A stretch of DNA of 64,000 nt from Chiridota heheva (Eukaryota; Echinodermata; Holothuroidea; Apodida; Chiridotidae), in the NCBI GenBank assembly GCA_020152595.1, contig JAIGNY010004440.1, forward strand, positions 182,001 to 246,000. The letters run 5' to 3'. Of the stretch, positions 25,001-37,000 are shown piece by piece (within the stretch, counting starts at the first letter, position 1; the number at the start of each line of letters is the position of its first letter). A program made the position numbers and the translations under genes. Below the pieces are notes generated by a model. The model made no database searches and was not told the origin of the DNA. It was given only the letters and a program-made list of their open reading frames with translations.

Positions 25001-28000
25001 GCACTTGAAGCGAATGAGACATACTCGATACCAAATACTCAAATGACAGATAGATACAAGGCACCAGACCTAGAGGTAGACCACCCAAAAGGAGGAATCT
25101 TGAGGCATCAATTCCTAGTGACAGCACAAAGGCTGACCCAAAACAGGATAAATTGGAGAAAATAATTATGGGAAGACAACACGTGGAACTGAAAGGAACC
25201 AGTGTGGAAGTCGTAAAAGTAAGTAAGTAAGTAAGAATAAGGAGTAGGATTTCCTTCCACATCCTTACATCCTTAGGAGTTAGGTGGCTCAGTTTGTAGA
25301 GCGAACAACTGAGATGCCGGAGGTTCCAGGCTCAGGAGAATCAACCAGGAGATTCAAGTAGGAGATTTTTCCACATCCCAAATAGAGGGATATGCCTGAC
25401 ATCAGGGCAGAAATATGTGGTCTACATGACCTGCTCCTAATCCAGCCTTTGTGAAGAAGTGGACAATGGCTGGATCACGCTCACCATCCATTAGATGAGA
25501 ATGTTTAATGTCTCTGAACACTAATTAAGAAGAGAAGACGTTGTGTACATTCACTTCCCATCATGATCCAGTCAAATCTAAGTTCCAGTGCTCTGACTTG
25601 TCCGAAGAACTTCACTGGTGGCACTGTGGTTTTCTTGGAATGCCATGGTATAAAAGCATATTTTATGTATGTATCAAAAAAAGAAAATGTAAGGTGGAAA
25701 ATAGACTACATGTATCACCAAATTCAAAATGGCTCTTTACCTGCTGCCAGAAGTTTCATAACCACCCACAACTCCTCCTTGACAACAAATGAAGTAAAAT
25801 ACTGAGCTACATTCATATGTTCACATTGTGCCATGGCTTGAATCTCCGTCTGAATAGAGAGGGGGGAAATAGCAATTAGGAGAAAAAGAAACTAGTATTA
25901 AAGCACTCTGCAGAGCGCATACCTCCGCCCCCCCTGTTCATTCCTCACCTGAATACAATCTACCTCAGAAACCCTGGACCCACCAAATTATAACCCCAAA
26001 CAATCTCTTTATCACTGTTGATCCTTATTGCCATTTACATTCTAACCACTAAAGGATCATCACTTGTGATCATTGTTTTCAGTGCAATTCAGGCTAAGCA
26101 TTCATTGTTTGAGCTCTATACAGGGTAGATTCACATTCCATCATGTTCATCTCAACAAAAATCAAAAATCAATTGTTTTTTTTTCAATGATACCAGAGAC
26201 CACTTCACTTTGATTTCTTTTGAGTCCAGAAATTCATTGTATGGCTGTTCTTTCATGACATTAGTTCATTGTTCAGCACATTCCATTGGAAATTTTCAAC
26301 TAAGTGTTCATAAATCTTGCCCTAAAATATCCCCACCTCTCCATTTTTGCCCTTCCCTACTGCAATACAGCCCAAATTTTAATTACTTCTTCCTTAATCA
26401 GTAACAAAACCACACAGTAAATCTAATCCAAATCCAGTCCTTTGTTCTTGATATATATTGATGACAAACAAACAGACAAATAGAGGCAAAAACATGTCCC
26501 CACCCTTCCATTTGCACCCTTTCCTTGTTCCAATATGTCTCAAATTTCAATCACTTCATTCTTAAGCAGGAGCAAAACCACACACCAAATTTAATCCAAA
26601 TCCAATCATCATTTTTGAGATATCTTGATGACAAACAAACTGACAAACGGGTGAAAACATAACCTCACCCAACTTTGTTGGTGAGGTAATTAATACTGGA
26701 CAACAAAATCAATAATAAGATATTGTTTCTCCTTCTTTAAAAGAACACTTTGTCAAGATTTTTGCTCAAAAATTAAACAAAGAAAAAAAAAGAAGAGAAA
26801 AACAGGTACTCAGAAAAAGGTTATTGCATTGGTGAAAACCCTTTTTGAGTACAGTGCCCCAAATCTGAGGTTTGAATTACATGTATGGCGATATCTAATA
26901 TATGTGCAGAATAATTTGTTAGATAATGAGTGGGATTTGCACTTGTTGAATGTTAGTTTGAGATATGAGTTGTCAGGCTCAATGCAATGTCTGTTTGAAG
27001 CAAATTGAGAAAACCATAGACAAAGAAACTATTTAAAAAGAGAGAAAAAGTTGATCTGAACTTGAATGGTTTCTGGTTGTTACTTGTTATTCTTTCAATA
27101 TCTTGACTTTAAGAAACAAAAATTTTATACATATGACCAAAGCTTTGCAAAAATTGAAGTCACTTTCGCAAGACAACCTCAAAGGTCATTGCTACAAATA
27201 ATGGTAATACACATCAAAATATAATTAGTGATTTGATTTCATAATCAAAGGGACATGATTTCAAATTGGAAAACAAGGATGGAATTCAAGAATGCAAAAT
27301 GGAAGAAATTGCTTTTATTCAGTGGTACATTATATATATTTATGAAGGTAATACACATCAAAATATAATTAGTGATATGATTTCATAATAAAAGAGAGAT
27401 GATTTCAAATTGGAAGACAAGGATGGAATTCAAGAATGCAAAATGGAAGAAATTACTTTTATTTAGTTGTACATCATATATATTTCCTGAGTATCAGAGA
27501 TGGGCAGAACTATCCGATATAACTTCATTGTATGCATGAGTCAACCTGCATGTAAATTTGTTATCTGCAAATCATAATGCAAATAGTTCACCTTTTTGCA
27601 AAAATCTGATCAAACCTGTCACTTTGGATGACCCCAGGATGAATTCAAAATCTATAATCATTAATTTTCTGGGAGCTGCACAGAGTGCATGACCCCATGA
27701 GTTGAAGATCACCAACCCCTGATCTACTGTATGCATGAAATTTGGTAAAATTTAAATATTCTTTATAGCCTTGAATAAGGAAGACAGAAGGCTAGCATCA
27801 GAGGGAACTCAATCACAAAGGCACGGATTCATTTTGAGGAAACGGGTAAAATGAGGAAATGTTTCAAGGCAGATATCGTATTGACGTGTAGAGAAACTTA
27901 CAATTAATCTTTCTGGGTTTAATGATTGACAGCTTGTTTTAACTAATCACCTCACGAATTTGCCTAGCAACAAAATCTGCATAACTAAGTGGGTCAAACA

Positions 28001-31000
28001 TCCTACGCGATACTGGTACAGCACAGCTAGCTAACGGCATGCGCTCATGTAGACAAATTTCTGCACACACAGACTGAGTGACGGCAAAATGGTGAAAATA
28101 AATTGCGCTTAAAGGCCCGCTGAGTGCTTTGTAAATCTGATTGCTGTTAACCTGAACAGTTAGCAAACTGAATTTTGTTTATTTTATTTATTAAAACCTC
28201 TAAAAATCCGGAGTAGTGCCATAAATGAATCGGAGACTTAGGGCAGGCCTCGCGAACATTTAAATGTCGACGCATTGGTAATGCAGGATTGCGGATTTGA
28301 GGTTTTGTTTGCCCTACATAGTTGCCGCGTTGCTGTGGTGGGCGTGGCCTATTTGAAAACCTGGAAAGATTAATTACTGACAAGCCAATCAATTCCTGCC
28401 GTGGAAGTGACGTTACTTATATGATGGGACTTATCTGTGACAGATCAAGTACTAGTGACGTTACTAATATGATGGGACTTATCTGTGACAGATCAAGTAC
28501 TAGTTACTAATATGATGGGAGTTATCTGTGACAGATCAAGTACTAGTTATGTTACTAATTTGATGGGACTTATCTGTGACAGATCAAGTACTAGTTATGT
28601 TACTAATATGATGGGACTTATCTGTGACAGATCAAGTACTAGTTACTAATATGATTGGACTTATCTGTGACGGATCAAGTACTAGTTACGTTACTAATAT
28701 GATGGGACTTATCTGTGACAGATCAAGTACTAGTTACTAATATGATGGGACTTATCTGTGACAGATCAAGTACTAGTTATGTTACTAATATGATTGGACT
28801 TATCTGTGACAGATCAAGTACTAGTTATGTTACTAATATGATGGGACTTATCTGTGACAGATCAAGTACTAGTTATGTTACTAATATGATGGGAGTTATC
28901 TGTGACAGATCAAGTACTAGTTATGTTACTAATATGATGGGACTTATCTGTGACAGATCAAGTACTAGTTACTAATATGATGGGACTTATCTGTGACGGA
29001 TCAAGTACTAGTTATGTTACTAATATGATGGGACTTATCTGTGACAGATCAAGTACTAGTTATGTTACTAATATGATGGGACTTATCTGTGACAGATCAA
29101 GTACTAGTTATGTTACTAATATGATGGGAGTTATCTGTGACAGATCAAGTACTAGTTATGTTACTAATATGATGGGACTTATCTGTGACAGATCAAGTAC
29201 TAGTTACTAATATGATGGGAGTTATCTGTGACAGATCAAGTACTAGTTATGTTACTAATTTGATGGGACTTATCTGTGACAGATCAAGTACTAGTTATGT
29301 TACTAATATGATGGGACTTATCTGTGACAGATCAAGTACTAGTTACTAATATGATTGGACTTATCTGTGACGGATCAATGATACTAGTACTTACGTTACT
29401 AATATGATGGGACTTATCTGTGACAGATCAAGTACTAGTGACGTTACTAATATGATGGGACTTATCTGTGACAGATCAAGTACTAGTTACGTTACTAATA
29501 TGATGGGACTTATCTGTGACAGATCAAGTACTTTTCTTAAGATGAGATTCCCTCTTTAACCTAAAAATCAAGGCACCACTCTGAAAATGAACTAACTTAC
29601 CGTTAATTCATCCATGGATGTGTCGCAATCATCCAGGTTAATTTTTTTGATGGCACAGTTTTCACCCCGGGGAATGCAAGTGGCCTTCTGTACAAGTGCT
29701 GTAGCTCCATGACCTGAGAATATAAAGATACAGGATTTGAAATTGAGGCAATATATGCTACTGTACAATATACAATCGAGAAATTCATAGGCTCAGTCAA
29801 ACTCAATATCGCTGGTTACATGTTGTTCAACATGTTGTATAGAAAAATCACTTAAAATTCATTAGTAAGACACATCTCAATTTCATTTCAACCTTCAAAT
29901 CATCAAAAAAAGATCAATAAGCATCAATCATCAGATCATGCACTAATTAGGCAAAAAAATATTATACTATATATGTAAGCCTATACAACCAGAACATCAA
30001 TGATGTAATGCTTAACACATTGACCCCAACTTGATAAACTAAATCTCTATTGCACTGCTATAAAAAAAGGGTGGTTCAGCTGACGTCATGAGGTCACATG
30101 ACTTTGTTTACATCACCATTTTGTAGGGGAAAAAATGTCATCTGCTGTACACTTAATTAAATTTACATACATTTGCAAGTTGTTATATAAGATTACTTTG
30201 GTAAAATACCAGGTAAGATAAATATGCTGGAATCTTGCTGTGCCATTAGTTACTAATAGATGGGTGTTGGGGAATAAAAAGATGTTTTCTCGATTTCCAT
30301 CCGATCCTGCTCGACGTTCGAAGTTGGTTTCTGCTATATGACGCAAAGGCTTCCGACCTACGGTTCACACAGAGATTTGCAGCTACCACTTTATATCAGG
30401 TACTGTATGTAGGCTGTCTAAGCTTAGACAACAATTAGCTGGCGTTAACGTTAAAGTTACTCTTCGTATACCCGGTGAATATATAAAACTTAAGAAAAAT
30501 ATGAAAATCAGAAGAAAACAAAAATTTGCAATTAGTAAAATTCGCTGAACACCTGGTACTGGTAGGTTAGCATGTAGTATGTTTGTTATGTGACTAAGTT
30601 GTATGAAGATGCGTGAAACGCAATGACGCCGCTGCCCTGCAAAATGGTTTTCAGTCGAGTTAGAGTCACGTGATGAAATCCCTCTATAGGGTATGTTGAA
30701 GCCTTTTATACAAATGTATTATTAAATCATAACAATAATATGCAAAATTTGTCATAAAAATAACCTTCATATGCCTGCACAATAATAATACGCCAAGAAA
30801 AAAAGAAAAAAAAAGAAAACATTTAGCAAAAAATATCAGTATACATCCGCATACATATACTTTGCAGATAATCAGTAGTTTTTCGGTAAGACCTAATGAA
30901 ATGATTTGTGCCCCTACGAAAAATGGAAACTACTGATGATATGTGTAATACAGTAGTTTTTTGTTAATACTGATTATCTGTACTGTATTTGCCCACACAA

Positions 31001-34000
31001 GTTGAATGTTTGTAAAGCTTTATTTAGATTGACCATTGAGATCTGGGGAGCCAGGCTACTCTCAGCAAAAATAAAACATGCTGACAGGAACATCAGCATA
31101 CAGCTGCACGATAGGAACTACAGTACTTCATATAAATTACCATATAGAGATTAGAGTATACACACTTCAAGATATATACATTAATTGAAGTAGAACTTAA
31201 AATCAATGCAACCATAGGTTACAAACAATACACAAGCGGTGTTAACAAACAATACACAAGCGGTGTTAACAAACAATATACAAGCGGTGTTAACAAACAA
31301 TACACAAGCAGAGTTAAGAAACAATGCACAAGCGGTGTAACAAACAATACACAAGCGGTGTTAACAAACAATACACAAGCAGTGTTAACAAACAATACAC
31401 AAGCAGTGTTAACTAACAATACACAAGCGGTGTTAACAAACAATACACAAGCGGTGTTAACAAACAATACACAAATGGTGTTAACAATACACAAGCGGTG
31501 TTAACAATACACAAGCGGTGTTACCAAACAATACACAAGCGGTGTTAACAATACACCAGCGGCGTTAACAAACAATACACAAGCGGTGTTAACAAACAAT
31601 ACACAATGTTTGAATAAGAGAATAGAGAGAGATTTTTTTATAGGTGGGGAGTCTGCATTATAACTTTTTACATCTAAGTCGCTTTAAGAAAAATTTGATA
31701 AACCTTCAAAGATAAAGGGTGGTAATCTGTAGGTCTGCTTCAACAGAGAATGATAAAAAAGATTTGTTAAGAAAGAATGTTATACATTGTATTCCGCAGA
31801 GATATTGAATACTAAAGTTATGTGAAATTGTTGAACAACATTTTCACTAAGCCTTGCAGTTTAATATTGACTTGTACTTATCTCAGTGCATTGCATTCAA
31901 ATTTGATGACCTGCAATACAGTACAGGTTAAGATCAAAGGTGAAAAAAAGATATCTGATCAAATATTAGCATTGTATTTCTATCTTAATATCTCAATCTT
32001 GTAACGGAATCAATTAATATTTCACAGGAAGTACTGTACATGTGCTTGAACAGGATCCAGAAAGTTAGTCTATGATGTCACTTCCTGCCAAAAAGATTCT
32101 TGATGACATTTTTTCTTCTGCACAGATTTCTGAAAGCTGAAAATTCAGCATTCTCCTGACTTGAATACATCATCAAGAACTTTCTTCATCAGAAGTTATG
32201 TAAGAAAGACGATGTTGGGCAATAAAATCGAGAACAAGACCGGTTGAATATGTTTCGTCACTATTCTATCTGTTTTACAGGTATTCCCTCATCATAGGGT
32301 AAGGCAATGAATGAAGCTGCTCCTATGATCTGGAATAACCTTACATCTAAAATTCACAACTCAATATCTCTGGATATCTTTAAAAATCCCCTATTTTACA
32401 GAAATGAACTTAGAGCTCCTTGTGAGGCCATGGGGCAAAGCTCCAGTGGGGGTCACGGAGCAGTCAACCTGAATATGAATGTGTGCAATACACAGCTTTT
32501 TCAACTACCAAATTAGGATGGTTATGAACATTTTTCAGTACATTTAGATTACCCCCATCATTAAAAAAGGTCAAAAATAGCCATTTTAAACAAAATATTT
32601 TTTTCCATGTAAGGCGCTATATAAATCTCAGGTATTATTTATTAATAATGTACTGAACAATGAAATCATGCTTTGAATAAAAATCCAAACAATCCATTAT
32701 TTAAAACGCAAATTAAATCAAGTGGTTGGGTATCAAATAAAATCAAAACACTTCGTTTTTGGCATGAAAAGAAAATATGGAATGTGAATCTTATCTGAAA
32801 AGAACTGAAACATTGAATGCTTAGTCGAATAAAACTGAAAACAATGATGGCCAAAGAAATCAGTCAAAAGGCAAATACATGTAACCGGGAAGTGTTTAGA
32901 ATGCAAATAGGGATCCTGATTAAAGGTGAGGAAGAAATTATATGGGGATAAAACTTAGTGAGTCTTTAATTCCTGAGGTAGATTGTATGGTGTGGAGGAA
33001 AGGGAAGGAGGGGAGGAGGGGAAAGGGGGAAGGGGAGGAGGGGGAAGGGGAAGGGGGAAGGGGGAAGGGGAGGGCTTAAGCTTGACAAAATATTAGGCAC
33101 ATTGGGCAGAGGTATGCACTCTACAGAGTGCTAAAATTCTAGTTATTAATAAGATTCATCAAAGTTATCTTAAAATAAGTGTGATAGATCAATAATCCAT
33201 TTATTATTTCTGAAAGTCCTACAAGAAAACAAAACATAGATATGATCACCTAATAGCTTTCCACAATAAGCCAGTTCATGGTAACGAACGCACATGCCCG
33301 GAACTGATCGTGGTGTCAGGTCAAGTGATAATAACAATCAGCACAGAATGACATGTGGCACATGGGTAGAGATGCCATGTGGGACATAAAGATGGATGTC
33401 TTCGATGGATGTCATGTAGGCACAGGAAAGGATGCTGTGTGGTACATAGGGTGGGATGGCATATAGGACATATCAGTGCATGGGATGTCATTTGGTACAT
33501 CTTTTAGATGAGATGCCATGCGGGACATAGAAATGGATGTCATGTGGAACATCGGAGGGTGGGACATGGAGAGGGATGCCATATGGGACAGAGGGACGGA
33601 TTCCATGTAGGGCATAGGGGGAATAACATATGGCAAATGGGTAGAGATGTCATGTGAGACAGAGATGGATGTCATGTGGGTAATAGGGATGGATACCGTG
33701 AGGGGCAAAAGGAAGGATACTGTGTGGTACATATGGTATGATGGCATATGGGACATCTGAGTAGGATGTCATTTGGTACATCTTTAAGATGAGATACCCT
33801 GTGGGACATAGAGATGGATGTCATGTGGAACATAGGAGGGTGAGACATGGTTAGGGATGTTATGTGGGACAAAGGGAAGAATTCCATGTGGGGCATAACT
33901 GGAATGACATGTGGCACATGGGTAGCTATGTCATGTGGGACATTAAGATGGATGTCATGTGGAGCAGGGTGGGATGATATGTGAGGTATAGAGTGGGATG

Positions 34001-37000
34001 TCAGATGGGACATGGGTGGGGTGGATAGTGAGATGTTTTTATAATTGGACTTGTGATATGTGTGTCAATTTGAATCAGTATGCAAGCCATGATGGTATTT
34101 ATCGTTCTAATTCAATTTAATATTGTTATATGCATGTGGCATCCCACCCTATGTCCCACATGTCATCCCTCCTTATGTCACACATGGCATCCCTCCCTAT
34201 GTCACATATGTAATCCCTCCCTATGTTCCAAATTTCACTCCTTCCTATCTCTAAAATGGCATCCTGTTCTCCTAAATGCTCCATATGGCATCCATATCTA
34301 TGTCTCACATGATATCCCACACATTCTTACACATGGCGTCCCTCGCTATGTGCCACATGGCATCCCTCCCTACGACCCACATGGCATATCCTTATATCCT
34401 ACATGGCTTCCATCCATATGTCTCAAATGTCATCCCCACCCTATGTTCATATCTGTGTCCCACATGGAATCCCACCCTAATGTATGTCCCAAATGGCATC
34501 CCAACCTTGTCCCACATGGCATTCAACCCAGTTGTCCCACATGGCATCCCACACGATGTCCCTAATGGAAGAACATCCATTTCGAAAGCACAAATACATA
34601 CATGTAAGGCACCGAATTCACTCAAACAGGGAAGTGAAAAGGCACTTCCCTGACTCAAATATTAAATGAAAAAAATCGGGAAGTATAGTATTGTTACCAT
34701 GAACTGGCTTATTAAGGGGGAGAATTACAAGACAAACAATTAAGGCTCCAGGCCACAAGAATGAGCTATGACATATTTACTCATAATTCACAGCAGTATT
34801 CACACTAGAAAACATTTTTTTGGGGAGGGGGGGGAGGGGGAGGGGGAGAGGGAATTTTCCCCTTGTGTAATTATTTGGGGGAAGTTTTTCAAAAAGGGTT
34901 TTTTTTTCTTCAAAAGGGTTTTTTTTTCTTCAAAAAGGGAGATTTCTTTTTTGAAAAAAGCCAAAAATAGCAGAAAAAGCCCAAATTTTGGCTGGAAAAT
35001 GCCAAATTACGCTGTTTTTTTCTCCAACTAATTCCCACCCCCTTCAATCATTTTTGAGGGGGAATTTGATCATATGTGGAAATCACGAACCTTAATGTGA
35101 ACACTGATTTACAGCAAAAGTATCGTAAGAGTATAGTACACTTTTTCCAACAGATAAAGACCACTGCTCAGAGGAAAGCAAATGGCTTATGCAAAACTGA
35201 ACAAATATGATTTATGATGAATATTTAAATTGATACTTTACTTATCTGCATTTCTAAGGGCCAAAATAATATGGCCTATTGTTTCATCAAATTTTACAAC
35301 CAATGTTGTCCTTATAAATAAATGACAGACAGCTCACACATCATATGGAGTGAGATGACTCAAATAAAGAGATCTTCAGCTCTAAAAGACCAGGAATTGA
35401 GCAATTACAGCTACAAATCAAATTACTATTCATTGATACGTAAGACTCAACGGAATATACTTGAACTTGCCATTCTCTATATGTATATGTGAATCAAGTA
35501 TGTACATAAGTCAAGAGACACTGGAATCAAGGTAGAAGATCTCCCTGTGGCTATGGCCGATCATGAATTCTGGAAACAAGTCGTGAAAAACATCTCGGCC
35601 ACGACCGCAAGATGATGATGATGATGATGATGATGATGATACACATATGGAATGCACTACTCCAATGATGAATAAATATTCTTGAAGGTATATGGACAGG
35701 TACAAAAGTTTTCTGTTTAACCACTGACCAAAAAGAGCAATAAAATTTGAGTATAATAAAATCTTTAGCTTGAGGTTGGTTGGGGGTAAGATAACATTCA
35801 AATCCTCTTCATCAAAATCGTTTTCACTTTTTTAAAGAGAAATTGCAGACGGTTAAAAACAATGGATTTACATCAGAAAAGAGACTATGTCCCATTTATA
35901 CATCACAAGAACAACACAAAAATTTGCTGTAAAACTGCCAATGTTTAACCAATTTTGATGAATATTTTTCCTTTCTTAATGTTTTTCAGTATTTTGTATT
36001 TACATACAGGTAAACACCATTTGAAACCAAACAGAGAATTTAAACTTTGCCCGAACAATGATCAAAACAGTATCGAAAATTTCAAAATTACTACTGTTCT
36101 TAATTAAGCATATTCTTAATGAACTCAAATGAAAATACATGTCATCCTTATAGCAAGCTAAAAATGCACGGTCAAAATCAGTATCAGAATAATGACCTGA
36201 CATGACCTGTTACATAAGACAGTTCTTTGTGAATTCAGGAGCATTTATGGTAGTTGTAAGATACATCAGGGGAAAATGGTCACTCCCTGGATACACAAAG
36301 CCCAGCACACTATGATTATACAACAACTAGAATCTTGCTACAATCACAGTATTCAAAACTTAAGCTTAATGCATTTTTTCAGTATTCACATATCACATTC
36401 ACATAGCACAATAATTACATGAAATTCTAATGCACACTTAAATGGTTAATAAATTTCGAGAAAATATCTCCAAATTTAAAAAATAGTTATTCAGAAAACA
36501 GAACAAACTTGGGCAAAGATAGAACAATATTTACATTATTTCAGAGAGACAATTTCAATTTGGGATAAGAACAGATAAAGGCTCTATCCTATCCTAACAA
36601 AACCATACTGTAGTCAAGGTTGGCGCTAAGGTCAGAAATTAATAGAGGGATTGTCCCTCTTTTACCAGAGCAAAAAGGAGGGATTTGAAAAATATAGAGG
36701 GAGTACTTCCATTATGAAAAATATCTGTATGCTTGTCACATGCCCATTTACTCCCGGAACTAATACCATATATGGGCATGCTATATTTCGCACCTTACAC
36801 CTAAGGCCACAGACTATAATACTATACTGCAAATGCACTGTATATACTATACTTTACACAGTACATGACACATGCTCGCGATCAGCTAACACTGGTCAGG
36901 CTGTCATGTTTTGCAACTTACTACATTGAAACATTTCGCGATAGGTACGTTATTTAATATTTGGTCTTATTGCTTAGATAATCATTACTTTTAAAAACTC

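Noticed and set aside
25272..25345. Functional tRNA gene
   Set aside because: A- and B-box-like motifs are present, but the acceptor and T-arm pairing cannot be completed and the sequence continues into a SINE body.
28322..29210. Repeat protein with [16 protein letters not shown] units
   Set aside because: It is an artefact of the 48-bp unit being divisible by three; the 43-bp units break it repeatedly.
28407..29532. CRISPR array
   Set aside because: Repeats are directly joined without unique spacers of constant length, and the window is eukaryotic. The same applies to the other tandem arrays.
33412..34658. Long open frames with [16 protein letters not shown] repeats
   Set aside because: They are translations of the inverted approximately 25-bp minisatellite on both strands.
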